Positions 40,951-50,980 of a stretch of 64,000 nt of DNA are shown here, one piece after another; within the stretch, counting starts at the first letter, position 1, and the number at the start of each line of letters is the position of its first letter. The position numbers and the translations under genes are program-made. This DNA comes from Microbulbifer elongatus (GTDB lineage: Bacteria > Pseudomonadota > Gammaproteobacteria > Pseudomonadales > Cellvibrionaceae). Under the pieces are notes generated by a model, which was given only the letters and a program-made list of their open reading frames with translations, did no database searches and was not told the DNA's origin. The DNA is taken from contig NZ_CP088953.1 in NCBI RefSeq assembly GCF_021165935.1, positions 3,574,501 through 3,638,500 of the forward strand, given 5' to 3'.

Positions 40951-41275
40951 AGCGACAGCTCATGTACAGATCATCAACGGAGCCGATGGGAAACCCGAGT
41001 ATGCCGTTATTCCTTATCAGGAATTTCTGCACCTTTATTCTCAGCAGGAACAGCTAATCCCCAATGCCGTCGTCGGTAAAGTGATTGAGCAAGGTCTGTC
41101 TCCGATGCGAGCCTGGCGAGAATATCTGAAGCTCACACAGGCCGAAGTCGCCGAGACACTGAGAATCACACAGGCTGCCTATGCCCAGCTCGAAAGCAGT
41201 GAGCGCCCTAGAAAATCTACGCTACAGCGGGTCGCCTCTGCCCTTGGCATATCGACGGAACAGTTGAATATCTAA
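40934..41275 (+). CDS. Xre-family antitoxin
   Basis: A 113-residue antitoxin. An N-terminal part (AHVQIINGADGKPEYAVIPYQEFLHLY) resembles a Phd/YefM-like or HigA2-type toxin-binding region. The C-terminal helix-turn-helix of the Xre type follows (LSPMRAWREYLKLTQAEVAETL, AAYAQLESSERPRKSTLQRVASALG). The ATG at 40934 lies inside the toxin gene (17-nt overlap), so the two are translationally coupled. The HTH presumably binds the AACTTATA repeats upstream. Confidence 0.87.
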   Translation: MSEPIKATAHVQIINGADGKPEYAVIPYQEFLHLYSQQEQLIPNAVVGKVIEQGLSPMRAWREYLKLTQAEVAETLRITQAAYAQLESSERPRKSTLQRVASALGISTEQLNI

Positions 41276-41310
41276 CCCGCCCCTGGCAAGGGGCAAAAGC
41301 CCCGGGGCAT

Positions 41311-44300
41311 ATGCAGTACGCCGAACTTTTTTGCCAGAGTAACTTTTCATTTCTGCAGGGTGCCTCGCATCCACAGGAGCTGGTTGCGGCCGCACATACA
41401 CTCGGTTACCGCGCGATTGCGATTACCGACGAATGCTCTATGGCGGGGGTGGTGCGGGCCTATGCCGAGCTGGAAAAACTTCAAGCCGCGGGCAGTCAGT
41501 TAAAGCTGCTTTGTGGCAGCTTCTTTCGCCTGGAGGAAGAGTCTCAGCAAGTGGTTTTGCTCGCAACGGACAAAGCCGCTTACAGCGAAATCTGCCAGCT
41601 GATTTCCACCTCGCGTCTGCGCGCCGAAAAGGGCCAGTACCAGACGTTTATTCCGGACCTACTCAATCACTGCAAACATGCGCTATGCCTGTGGTTGCCA
41701 GGCAGCGAGCCTTTCACACTGCCCGATACCCTGAAACAGCACTTCGGCAAGCGGCTCTATATTGCTCTGAGTCATCATCTGCTACCCGGTGAAAACTGCC
41801 GGCAACAGCAACTGTTGCGCTTTGCCGAATATCACGGCCTGCCACTGGTCGCCACCAACGCGGTGCTGATGCACAGCCGCAGCCGCAAACCCCTGCAGGA
41901 TGTACTCAATGCCAACTACCATAACTGCACCCTGGATCAGCTGGGTTACCGCCTGCAGCAGAATGCAGAGCGCTACCTGCGCAGCCTGCCGGAAATCGCG
42001 GCACTTTATCCACAGCGCGCCATCGACAACACACTGAAAATTGCTGAGCAATGCACCTTCAGCCTGAAAGAGCTGCAGTACCACTACCCGTCAGAGGTTT
42101 TGGCCAGTAACAAAACCGCCAGTGAATACCTGCGCGAGCTGGTGGAGACTGGCGTTCATACGCGCTGGCCCCAGGGGCCGGAGGCGCGCATTCGCCAGCA
42201 GATCGAAACCGAGCTGGCACTGATCGCCGAGCTCCAGTATGAACATTACTTCCTCACGATTTACGACATCGTCCAGTATGCGCGCAAACAACACATCCTC
42301 TACCAGGGCCGCGGCTCCGCGGCCAACTCGGTGGTGTGCTACTGCCTGTTTATCACCGAGATTGACCCCCACAAGATCGGGCTGCTGTTCGAGCGCTTTA
42401 TTTCCCGGGAACGCAACGAGCCACCGGATATTGATGTGGACTTCGAGCACGAGCGGCGCGAGGAAATCATTCAATACATTTACCGCAAATACGGCCGCGA
42501 ACGCGCCGGGCTGGCGGCCACCAAAATCACCTACCGCTTTAAAAGCGCGCTGCGGGATATTGGCAAGGCACTGGGCCTGGGCGCGGCGACGATTGAGCAG
42601 CTGCAGGCCCAGCGCAGCTGGTGGGACAAGCTGGAAGATTTCCCACAGCAGATGAAGAAGGCCGGGATTGCCCCCCACAGTGTGGCCGGGCGGATGCTGC
42701 CCAGATTGCTGGAACAGATTTATGGCTTCCCCCGCCACCTGTCCCAGCATGTGGGCGGTTTTGTGATTACCGAACTGCCGCTCAGTCAACTGGTGCCCAT
42801 CGAGAATGCCGCCATGGATGACCGCACCATTATCCAATGGGACAAGGAAGACATTGAAGATCTGAAGCTGATGAAGGTGGATATTCTCGCCCTGGGCATG
42901 CTCACCGCCCTGCGCAAATCCCTGACCTATATGGCCCTGTACGGCAAACGTATGCGCCTGCAGGACATCCCCGCGGATGACCCGGCGGTGTATGCCATGA
43001 TGTGCCGCGCTGATACCGTGGGGGTATTCCAGATCGAATCCCGCGCGCAGATGAGTATGCTGCCGCGCCTGCAACCGCAGACGTTTTACGAGCTGGTGAT
43101 CGAGATTGCCATTGTGCGCCCGGGGCCGATTCAGGGTGGCATGGTACATCCCTATCTGCGTCGCAAGCAGAAACTGGAGCCGATCAATTATCCGCACGAA
43201 AACCTGCGCCCAGTACTGGAGCGCACCTTGGGCGTACCGATTTTCCAGGAGCAGGTAATCAAACTCTCCATGGTGGCAGCGGGTTTCAGCGGGGGCGAGG
43301 CCGATGCCCTGCGCCGCGCCATGGCCAGCTGGGGGAAAAATGGCAACCTGCTGCAGTTTCGGGACAAGTTGATCAACGGCATGCTCGCCAATGGCTACGA
43401 ACACAGCCTGGCGGAACAACTGTTCGAGCAGATGAAAGGTTTCGGGTCTTACGGTTTTCCGGAATCCCACTCCGCCAGCTTCGGCCTGCTCGCCTACTTT
43501 TCCGCGTGGATCAAATGCCACCACCCCGCCGCGTTCTATACGGGCTTACTCAACAGCCAGCCCATGGGCTTTTACGCGCCGGCACAACTGGTGTACGACG
43601 CCCAGCGCCACAATGTGAAAGTGCTGCCACTGGATGTAAACCACAGTGGCTGGCATCACAGCCTGGCGCTGACGGCGAATACAGACGGCCAGATGGCGGA
43701 GACTCCCGCCATTCGCCTGGGCTTGCGGCTGGTAAAAGGGCTGGCCGAGGAAACGGTGGCTATCATTGAAACAGAAAGAATCCGGGGCGAATTCCAGTCA
43801 TTGCAGGACTTCAGCGAGCGGGTGGATATCCCAAAACAACAGAGTGCCATCCTCGCCCACGCCAACTGTTTTTACAGTATTGGCGAGAACCGTTTCCACA
43901 GCACCTGGCAGGCACTGAACACACAGCTGGAGCACACCAGCCCGCCACAGCACCAGCCGGAAACCAGCCAGGAAGACAATATCTACAGCGATTACCAGAG
44001 TACCGGCCTGACCCTGCGCGAGCACCCGGTGGCCCTGCTGCGCAGGCAAAAACGCTTTAACAACCTGGTGCGCGCTTGCGATCTGGAGAGGCGCAGGGAT
44101 GGTGACAGAGTCCGGGTCCTCGGACTGGTTACCTGTCGGCAGCGCCCGGGCAGCGCAGCGGGCGTACTTTTCCTCACTCTGGAGGATGAAACCGGTGTGA
44201 TCAATGTGGTGCTTTGGCAGCAGGTGCAGGAGCGCTATCGAAAGGAAATTCTCAGTGGAAAGGTTCTACTGATTGAAGGGAACCTTCAGATCAGCCGCGA

Positions 44301-44397
44301 TGCCGGAGAACAGCAATTTCCGGTAATCCACCTGATCGGCAAGAAGCTCGACGGTATTACCTGGAAGGAAATCCAGCCTGTGCGCAGTTTTCGCTGA
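41311..44397 (+). CDS. dnaE2: Error-prone DNA polymerase DnaE2 (ImuC)
   Basis: A 1028-residue C-family polymerase of the SOS mutasome. Order: N-terminal PHP domain (YAELFCQSNFSFLQGASHPQELV to about 270); palm with catalytic Asp residues in PDIDVDFEHERR (about 373-382) and the later ALGMLTALRKSL context; helix-hairpin-helix region; and C-terminal OB domain (RVRVLGLVTCRQRPGSAAGVLFLTLEDETG). Length and sequence fit DnaE2, not replicative DnaE1 (about 1160). It follows the Xre antitoxin by 35 nt, and GGGG precedes the ATG. SOS induction would reach it only through transcription across the toxin-antitoxin pair, unless it has its own promoter. Confidence 0.95.
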   Translation: MQYAELFCQSNFSFLQGASHPQELVAAAHTLGYRAIAITDECSMAGVVRAYAELEKLQAAGSQLKLLCGSFFRLEEESQQVVLLATDKAAYSEICQLISTSRLRAEKGQYQTFIPDLLNHCKHALCLWLPGSEPFTLPDTLKQHFGKRLYIALSHHLLPGENCRQQQLLRFAEYHGLPLVATNAVLMHSRSRKPLQDVLNANYHNCTLDQLGYRLQQNAERYLRSLPEIAALYPQRAIDNTLKIAEQCTFSLKELQYHYPSEVLASNKTASEYLRELVETGVHTRWPQGPEARIRQQIETELALIAELQYEHYFLTIYDIVQYARKQHILYQGRGSAANSVVCYCLFITEIDPHKIGLLFERFISRERNEPPDIDVDFEHERREEIIQYIYRKYGRERAGLAATKITYRFKSALRDIGKALGLGAATIEQLQAQRSWWDKLEDFPQQMKKAGIAPHSVAGRMLPRLLEQIYGFPRHLSQHVGGFVITELPLSQLVPIENAAMDDRTIIQWDKEDIEDLKLMKVDILALGMLTALRKSLTYMALYGKRMRLQDIPADDPAVYAMMCRADTVGVFQIESRAQMSMLPRLQPQTFYELVIEIAIVRPGPIQGGMVHPYLRRKQKLEPINYPHENLRPVLERTLGVPIFQEQVIKLSMVAAGFSGGEADALRRAMASWGKNGNLLQFRDKLINGMLANGYEHSLAEQLFEQMKGFGSYGFPESHSASFGLLAYFSAWIKCHHPAAFYTGLLNSQPMGFYAPAQLVYDAQRHNVKVLPLDVNHSGWHHSLALTANTDGQMAETPAIRLGLRLVKGLAEETVAIIETERIRGEFQSLQDFSERVDIPKQQSAILAHANCFYSIGENRFHSTWQALNTQLEHTSPPQHQPETSQEDNIYSDYQSTGLTLREHPVALLRRQKRFNNLVRACDLERRRDGDRVRVLGLVTCRQRPGSAAGVLFLTLEDETGVINVVLWQQVQERYRKEILSGKVLLIEGNLQISRDAGEQQFPVIHLIGKKLDGITWKEIQPVRSFR

Positions 44398-44409
44398 GAG
44401 AAGCCCCGG

Positions 44410-45609
44410 TCAACCAAAGTCCTGCTTTTCCATCCACGGAATAATCCGCTCAAAAGCGCGCTCGATATTTTCAATGGATGTGGCATAACTGAAGCGCAGG
44501 GCATTGCGACAGCTCTCGCCAAAGGTATCGCCGGCAATGGTGCAGACACCGGTTTCCCGCAGCAGCCGCAGGGCCACATTGTTTCCGTTTACGCCTTCCG
44601 GCAGTGCGGGAAACATATAGAAGGCGCCTTCCGGTACGTAGCCTTCTAAAAATGGGGTTTCATCCACCAGTTCCACCAGACGATTGCGCCGCTTTTTGTA
44701 GGTGTTCACTGTATCCTTGACAAAGCTTCGGTCGCCTTTCAGTGCAGCAACACCGCCCCACTGGCAGGGCGTGTTCGCAACCGTGGTGGTAAACATGTGA
44801 TAGCGGCGCAGTTTGCGAATCGCGCCCTGACTGGCAATCAACCAGCCCACGCGCATGCCCGCCATGCTGAAGGTTTTGGAAAAGCTGCTCATCACCATCA
44901 CATGGTCCAGATCCGAGCAACAGGACAGGACGCTGGCGTAGTCCCTGTCGTCATAAATCAGGTGATCGTAGACCTCATCACTGATTACATAAATTCCACG
45001 GTAGGCCGCTTCCTGCACAATGGTCTCCACGGTTTCCCGTGGATAAACCGTACCGGTGGGATTACTGGGGGAGTTCAGGATGATCGCATGGGTATTGGTG
45101 TCGATCGCATCAATCACTTCCTGCGGATCCAGCTGGTGATTGTTTTCCGCCCGTGTGGGAATGTATTTTACTTCCCCGCCATTCATGCGAATCAGTGGTG
45201 CATACAACATAAATGAGGGATCGGGCACGATAAATTCACGGCCCGGAGCAGATACCGCGGTCAACGCCAGATAAATCGCCTCGGTGGCGCCAGTGGTGAT
45301 CAGAATATTCTCCGGGCTGATCGGGCGTCCGGAACGTTCACCGTAATATTCCGCCAGCGCATCCAACAACTCCGGCAGACCGGCATCCATGGTGTAACCG
45401 GTCTGACCTGCATTGAGTGCGTCCACCGTGGACTGCACCACATGGGGTGGGGTTGGCGCATCCGGCTGACCGATGGAAAGATGGATCACGTCCTCCATGG
45501 AGGCAGCCATATTGACCATCTTCCGAATACCCGGCACCGGAATCGTCAGCAGTGCCGGGTTCCAGACCGGATCTTCCGACTCGTAAAAATCAAAATCCAC
45601 ACGACTCAT
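44410..45609 (-). CDS. Class I/II PLP-dependent aminotransferase
   Basis: A 399-residue fold-type I aminotransferase of the aspartate aminotransferase superfamily. The PLP lysine is K245 in SSFSKTFSMAGMRVGW. Other features are the NSPSNPTGTVY motif (PLP-binding Asn), DEVYDHLIYDD and the C-terminal substrate-binding Arg in NALRFSYAT. The amino donor is not readable. Its start overlaps the amidase stop by one base, so the pair is translationally coupled, suggesting that the amidase product feeds the transaminase. Confidence 0.93.
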   Translation of the reverse strand: MSRVDFDFYESEDPVWNPALLTIPVPGIRKMVNMAASMEDVIHLSIGQPDAPTPPHVVQSTVDALNAGQTGYTMDAGLPELLDALAEYYGERSGRPISPENILITTGATEAIYLALTAVSAPGREFIVPDPSFMLYAPLIRMNGGEVKYIPTRAENNHQLDPQEVIDAIDTNTHAIILNSPSNPTGTVYPRETVETIVQEAAYRGIYVISDEVYDHLIYDDRDYASVLSCCSDLDHVMVMSSFSKTFSMAGMRVGWLIASQGAIRKLRRYHMFTTTVANTPCQWGGVAALKGDRSFVKDTVNTYKKRRNRLVELVDETPFLEGYVPEGAFYMFPALPEGVNGNNVALRLLRETGVCTIAGDTFGESCRNALRFSYATSIENIERAFERIIPWMEKQDFG

Positions 45610-47060
45610 TAGCCAACCCCCTCGCCAACCTCTTCTTCCGAGCGATCGTAAAAAAGAGCCGGGCGCTTGTCGGTCAATGGCGCTGCCAGCTGATAGGCCT
45701 GCGCGGCCCGCAGTACAGTGCGATCATCAAAACGGGCGCCGACCAGCTGTAAACCGATGGGCAGACCGCCACTATCGAAGCCACAGGGCACAGAAATTCC
45801 CGGTTGTCCGGTCATGTTGAACGGGTAAGTAAAGGGGGTCCAGGAAGGCCAGCGGGTGCTGGGCCAATCTTCCGGGACTTCGCGACCGGCGGTAAACGCC
45901 GTAATCGGCAGGGTCGGCGTCAACAACAGGTCGTACTTTTTGTGGAAAGCCGCCATGCGCTCACACAGGGCGGCGCGCTCGTTCATTGCTTCCAGGTAGT
46001 CCAGCATGGACAGCTGCGCCGCTTTTTCCGATACCGCAACCAACTGTGGATCCATCAGCGCGCGCTGCTTTTTACTGATATTGCGTAACGCGTTGGCCGC
46101 ACCGCCGTAAAACAGGTGGCCAAATGCCGCCAGCGGATCATCGAAACCGGGGGCCACCTCGGTGACTTCAGCCCCCAGGGACTGCAGCAGCTTGGCCGCT
46201 GCACGTACACTCTCCTCCACTTCGCGGTCTACCTGCACATAGCCCAGGGTCGCGCTGAACGCGATATGCAGCCCACGCAACAGATCCTGAGGCTCCCCTT
46301 CCAGGGCTGCCAGATAATCGATATTGCGGCGGGGAATGGCATTGATATCCCGACAGTCCGCTTCCGAAAGTACATTCATCATCAATGCACAATCCGCGAC
46401 CGTCCAGGTCATGGGACCCGCATGGGCGAGTGTTCCGAAAGGACTTGCGGGCCAGTGTGGCACTTCCCCAAAACTCGGTTTGAGACCCACGAGCCCACTG
46501 AAGCCCGCGGGAATACGAATCGAACCACCGGCATCCGTGCCCAGTGCCAGAGGCCCCATGCCCAACGGCACTGCCGCGGCACTGCCACCACTGGAGCCTC
46601 CGGCGGTCTTATCCGGATTCCAGGGGTTGCGGGTAACCCCGTCCACCGGGTTGTCGGTCACCCCTTTCCAGCCAAATTCCGGTGTGGTGGTTTTCCCCAG
46701 GGGCACGGCGCCGTTGCGATTTAACGCCGCCACGCTGGGCGCTTCCTTGCCCAGGGTGGATTTCGGGTCGATGGTTTTGGACCCCTTGATGGTGGGCCAT
46801 TGGGGCGTGAGGAAAACATCCTTGATGGCAACGGGAACACCATCGAGTAAACCTTTCGGGTTTCCGTCCTGATACCGCTGCTCGGACTCCCGCGCGAATG
46901 CCAGCGTGGTTTCTTCGTCCACCAGGTTGTAGGCGTTCACCACCGGATTACACCGCTCGATCTGCGCTAACATGGCCTGGGTTGCTTCAACCGGAGAGAA
47001 TTGTTTGTCCTTGTACCCCTTGATCAATTCCAGTGCAGTCAGTCGAAGGAACTCGGTCAT
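45609..47060 (-). CDS. Amidase-signature family amidase
   Basis: A 483-residue cytoplasmic amidase-signature enzyme. The Ser-cisSer-Lys triad is visible as K80 (GVPVAIKDVF), S156 (TAGGSSGGSAAA) and S180 (GTDAGGSIRIPAGF). It hydrolyses carboxamides; the substrate is unknown. It has no signal peptide, so substrates must be imported. It lies upstream of and overlaps the aminotransferase gene. Confidence 0.94.
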   Translation of the reverse strand: MTEFLRLTALELIKGYKDKQFSPVEATQAMLAQIERCNPVVNAYNLVDEETTLAFARESEQRYQDGNPKGLLDGVPVAIKDVFLTPQWPTIKGSKTIDPKSTLGKEAPSVAALNRNGAVPLGKTTTPEFGWKGVTDNPVDGVTRNPWNPDKTAGGSSGGSAAAVPLGMGPLALGTDAGGSIRIPAGFSGLVGLKPSFGEVPHWPASPFGTLAHAGPMTWTVADCALMMNVLSEADCRDINAIPRRNIDYLAALEGEPQDLLRGLHIAFSATLGYVQVDREVEESVRAAAKLLQSLGAEVTEVAPGFDDPLAAFGHLFYGGAANALRNISKKQRALMDPQLVAVSEKAAQLSMLDYLEAMNERAALCERMAAFHKKYDLLLTPTLPITAFTAGREVPEDWPSTRWPSWTPFTYPFNMTGQPGISVPCGFDSGGLPIGLQLVGARFDDRTVLRAAQAYQLAAPLTDKRPALFYDRSEEEVGEGVG

Positions 47061-47197
47061 CGGCGCTATTCTCCGTGTTGTATATTCGCCTAAAACGATT
47101 GGGATACGGTCTTTTTATGACGCGTCCCCCAAATGTAGACCTAAACGGCGCCGTTTCGGCAAAATACACGTCGAACAACCCGCCCCGATACAGCCGC

Positions 47198-48124
47198 TCA
47201 ATCCCGCTTGAACTGACCAGGACCCCGTACCCGACTGACAATGGCAGCATTGTCCGGCGCCGTCACTTGTGGGACCTGCATACGGAACACCTTTCGATCC
47301 CGTTTGCGGATACCCCAGATCTCTCGCTGGTCACTACTGCGATCCCAGGCAATTCCCTGCCCGTGTATTTCCGGCGCATCAATCGTAGCGACCCAGCGCA
47401 GTTCCGATCCATGGGCCGGAATCTGCATAACATAAATTTCAGGGTGGTCGTGACCGGTAAGATACAGATAGCCATCCGGCCCCCAGCTGCCACCGGAATT
47501 GCTCATCGGCGCGATGCGCTCGAGGACCTTTTCCGGCAGGGTCCAGCGCGCCAGCACCTGAAACCTGTCATCCATTTTCACCACCTGTGTGCGTACGGTC
47601 TGGCCATAAGGGCGCTCCTGCCCTTTCTGTACCTTGTCGTAATTTCCGAAGGCGCCCCACCAGTGACCGTTATAGCGATCCAGCCAGGTAAATGAGCCGA
47701 GACCTATACCGAAGCTGTGCGTGGCCACATGCTCCATGGTGTTGGTATCCCACACTTCCACTGAACTGGTCATGGGCCAGACCGGGTAATTGGAGTGCGA
47801 TGCGTAGAGCTTGCCTTCCCATACCATGCCACTATCCATATGGATGAGAGGGCCCTGCTCGCTGATACCATCCCACTGCAGCACCGGTGCGCCATCGGAC
47901 CTGCGATGCTTGGTAATGCGGAAATTATTCACCGCATAAAAAAACTGTTTATCTACCGCAATTCCCTGCCTCGCATCGAAGGTATCGAATGTCTGCAGGG
48001 TGGTCGCACGCAAGCGCTCATCCGCCGCAATCGGTAATGCGACGACCCATAACAGCAGCAGCTGCGTGGTACGTTTAAATCTGGCGTTGCTTCTCAACCC
48101 TGTAAAATACTCTGCCAATTTCAT
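47198..48124 (-). CDS. Exported propeller-like protein of unknown function
   Basis: A 308-residue protein with a hydrophobic N-terminal segment (TTQLLLLWVVALPIAAD) preceded by basic residues, probably a signal peptide. The body is rich in repeated strand-turn blocks with Trp (LQWDGISEQG, VWEGKLYASHSNYPVWP, FTWLDRYNGHWWGAFGNYD, GGSWGPDGYLYLTGHDHPEIYV), as in beta-propellers of the SMP-30/NHL sort. I cannot assign a family. It lies between the amidase and the TonB receptor on the same strand, so it may bind or process the receptor's ligand. Confidence 0.7.
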   Translation of the reverse strand: MKLAEYFTGLRSNARFKRTTQLLLLWVVALPIAADERLRATTLQTFDTFDARQGIAVDKQFFYAVNNFRITKHRRSDGAPVLQWDGISEQGPLIHMDSGMVWEGKLYASHSNYPVWPMTSSVEVWDTNTMEHVATHSFGIGLGSFTWLDRYNGHWWGAFGNYDKVQKGQERPYGQTVRTQVVKMDDRFQVLARWTLPEKVLERIAPMSNSGGSWGPDGYLYLTGHDHPEIYVMQIPAHGSELRWVATIDAPEIHGQGIAWDRSSDQREIWGIRKRDRKVFRMQVPQVTAPDNAAIVSRVRGPGQFKRD

Positions 48125-48154
48125 GCCAACCTTTTCCTCTCAGAATGCAGAAAT

Positions 48155-48181
48155 AAAAAAGGCCCTCCCAGAGGAGAGCCC
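48155..48181 (-). terminator. Terminator after the TonB receptor gene
   Basis: On the minus strand GGGCTCTCC, loop, GGAGGGCC, then TTTTTTATTT. It lies just past the receptor gene and before the propeller-like gene, so the receptor is a transcription unit of its own. Confidence 0.88.
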
Positions 48182-48199
48182 ATTCATCGGTCGAATACG

Positions 48200-50800
48200 T
48201 CAGAAGGCGTAAGTGGCACCCAGATAATAGGTGGAGCCAACATACTCGTACTCGGTATTCATACGCGCATCGCCACCCTGGAATTCGGTGGTGGGTTCGT
48301 TGTTCAGGTTATTGATATCCAGGTAGACCGAGAAGTTGTCCGTGGCCGCATAGGAGGCACGGAAATCCCAGCGTCCAAACTCACCCTGTTCAATATCGTC
48401 CGCCACGTTTTCCAGGCTGTTGAGATCCGTCAGGAAAGAGGCGTTGTAGTTGTAGGTAAGCCCGGCATAGAAACCGTAGTTTTCAAAAAAGAGGGTAAAG
48501 CTTTGAATTTCCTCCGGCTGCCCTTCCAGCTTGCGATTTACCCCCAGGTTGCTGTCAAAGAAGGTCGCATCGATATCCGTATAGGAGTAACTGGCCCCCA
48601 ATCCGTTGAACGGCGCAGGCAGATTGACCAACTGATGCTGGAGATTGAATTCATAGCCGGTAATCTCTGCGGTATCCGCGTTCTTGACGGTGCGCACGGT
48701 TAATTCTTCCACACCGTAGTCACTGCCCAGATACACCCCGCCGTCAATTACCTGCTCGTCACTGACGATAATGTTATCGATGTCCTTGTGGAACCAGGCC
48801 AGGGAGATCACGCTGGACTCACTGGGGTACCACTCCATGGAAAGGTCGTAGTTATCCGCCTCATAGGGCAACAGGTCCGGATTGCCGATGGACAGCACCG
48901 CGTCCCCGTCGTCGTTGAATCCAAACTGGGAGCTGGCGCTGAGGTCGGCATAATCCGGGCGCCCGAGGCTGGTAGTGAAAGATGCGCGGGCGATCAGGTC
49001 ATCCCGGATCAGATATTTGGCCACCAGTGACGGCAGCAGCACATCACTGTCACCCTCGATCGACACGGTGGAGTAATTGCCTTCCGCGTCCTGTTGCGAG
49101 GCACTGGAGGCAAGATCGGTCTGCTCGTAGCGCAGGCCCGCAATCACATCCAGGCGATCGAAACGCAGGGTATTCATCACATAGGCCGCAGAGGTGGTCT
49201 CTTCCACAGTGCGGTCGCTCCCCAGCTGGGCAGCGACATTGCCGCTGTCGGCATCAAACAGGCCCGGGTTGCTGACATACAGCGCATTCAATGCGTCGAG
49301 ATCAAACCAGAGATTGTCCTGGCGCATGCCATTGACATCGTTCTGGAAGCTGCCATCGGTCACCGGATAATTGCTCAGCGAATCGCGGATCACACCGTAA
49401 TCCCGATTGCCGAAATCAAAGTGCTTTTCATTGGCGGTCACCTTCAGGCCGAATTTCACGCTCGACTCGGCTCCAGCAACGTCGTACAAACGCTCCACGT
49501 CGAAACGCGCACTCTGGATGTCCTGCTCTGCACGATCATTCTGATAGCCGACCGAGTCAAAGCGCAGGTTCTCGGCCACGTTGTGCACCGCCGCGCCTGG
49601 ATTGATCTCGACAACGCCATCGCCGTTAACGACAAAACTGTCCGGGCCCATCACCACAGAATCATCCTGACGGAAAGACCAGTCCGAGTTGGTTTCGTGC
49701 AGCTCGCTGCGGCTCAGGTTGACACCGTAATCCAGTTTCCACAGGTCCAGATCCGTATTGCCCGCGAGACTGAAGTTGGCCAGGGTTTTCTCCACATCCT
49801 CACGACGCAGGTCCGCGCGGATATAGGTGCCGCCCTCGGCCATATACACCCTATCGCCCTCTACACGGTCGATCAGGTCCGCATCCTGCTCAATACCCTG
49901 ACGGAAGCGATTGCGGTGCTGGAACTCTTCGAATTCACTGTAAAAGCCCTGAGCGAGAATATCGGTGGTGTCATTGAGGCGGTATTCCAGGCCACCGATC
50001 AGGGTGACGCGGTCGCGTCCGATCACGTAGTAGTTGTTTTTGGTCTGCTCCGGGAACATCAGGCCATCCACTTCGGCCCAGTCGTCCTGATAGATACCCT
50101 GCGCCAGATACTCCCGTTCGGTTGAGGAGGCGCCCAGGTTCCAGCCCAGGTTTTCGCGGATTTTTCCGGAGACGGCCAGGTCGAAGTTCTGAGGATTTTT
50201 ACCGTCGTAATACGGATTTTCCTGATCCGCCTCTTCCAATCCCATGCGCACGTTTGCGGTTGCATTGAATTCGTCGCCTTCCAGGGGGCGCTTGGTCACG
50301 ATATTGATGGCGCCGCCGATGCCCTCACCGTCCATGTCCGCGGTCTTCGCCTTATACACTTCCACGCGCTGCAACAACTCACCACCGAGAAGGTCCAACG
50401 GCATGGAGCGACCGCTGCCATCTTTTTCCGGGGATCCGGTGACAAAGCCATTGACGTTCACCCGGTTCCAGTCCGGTTTGATACCGCGAATCGACGCGAA
50501 GCGACCTTCACCTTTTTCAATAAGAATGGAGACACCGGGCAGGCGATTCAGGGATTCCGCCGCGTTCTTGTCCGGCAGGCGGCCAAGGTCGTCGGTCGCC
50601 AGGGCGTCCATCACCACCGACATGTCACGCTTGATATCCAGTGCCCGCGTACGGGACAAACGCTGACCGGTGACCGCCACTTCTTCGAGCGCGGTCGCTG
50701 CCGTTGTCGCCGCGGCATCCTGTGCGCTGGCGATATTGGTGCTGGCAAGGACTGCCAGGGTGAGAGTCGATACAGGAAATAGGTGACGCAAAGACGCCAT
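48200..50800 (-). CDS. TonB-dependent outer-membrane receptor
   Basis: An 866-residue receptor. The signal peptide (MASLRHLFPVSTLTLAVLASTNIASAQ) is followed by the TonB-box region (ALEEVAVTGQRLSR). The plug domain follows (DDLGRLPDKNAAESLNRLPGVSI and IGGAINIVTKRP), and a 22-strand barrel ends in the usual aromatic C-terminus (YYLGATYAF). The plug pattern is that of the TonB-dependent receptors common in Xanthomonas, Caulobacter and marine glycan or peptide scavengers. I start at the ATG at 50800, which gives a normal signal; longer in-frame starts do not. The ligand is unknown, but the neighbours suggest an amide or amino compound. Confidence 0.93.
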   Translation of the reverse strand: MASLRHLFPVSTLTLAVLASTNIASAQDAAATTAATALEEVAVTGQRLSRTRALDIKRDMSVVMDALATDDLGRLPDKNAAESLNRLPGVSILIEKGEGRFASIRGIKPDWNRVNVNGFVTGSPEKDGSGRSMPLDLLGGELLQRVEVYKAKTADMDGEGIGGAINIVTKRPLEGDEFNATANVRMGLEEADQENPYYDGKNPQNFDLAVSGKIRENLGWNLGASSTEREYLAQGIYQDDWAEVDGLMFPEQTKNNYYVIGRDRVTLIGGLEYRLNDTTDILAQGFYSEFEEFQHRNRFRQGIEQDADLIDRVEGDRVYMAEGGTYIRADLRREDVEKTLANFSLAGNTDLDLWKLDYGVNLSRSELHETNSDWSFRQDDSVVMGPDSFVVNGDGVVEINPGAAVHNVAENLRFDSVGYQNDRAEQDIQSARFDVERLYDVAGAESSVKFGLKVTANEKHFDFGNRDYGVIRDSLSNYPVTDGSFQNDVNGMRQDNLWFDLDALNALYVSNPGLFDADSGNVAAQLGSDRTVEETTSAAYVMNTLRFDRLDVIAGLRYEQTDLASSASQQDAEGNYSTVSIEGDSDVLLPSLVAKYLIRDDLIARASFTTSLGRPDYADLSASSQFGFNDDGDAVLSIGNPDLLPYEADNYDLSMEWYPSESSVISLAWFHKDIDNIIVSDEQVIDGGVYLGSDYGVEELTVRTVKNADTAEITGYEFNLQHQLVNLPAPFNGLGASYSYTDIDATFFDSNLGVNRKLEGQPEEIQSFTLFFENYGFYAGLTYNYNASFLTDLNSLENVADDIEQGEFGRWDFRASYAATDNFSVYLDINNLNNEPTTEFQGGDARMNTEYEYVGSTYYLGATYAF

Positions 50801-50980
50801 GATTGCCCCCAGAGAGTGTCGTTGAGAAGTCGACGGGATCTCTTGGCCCCGCCGTGTAGTTGACAGCACAATACGGGGGCAAAATGACACTAAGGTGCCA
50901 CTAAAATGACCGGTCAATGAACAGTAGATGACCAGCGTGCCCGGCAATCCGGGGTTTACCAGCCATTTACCGGAAAACGA

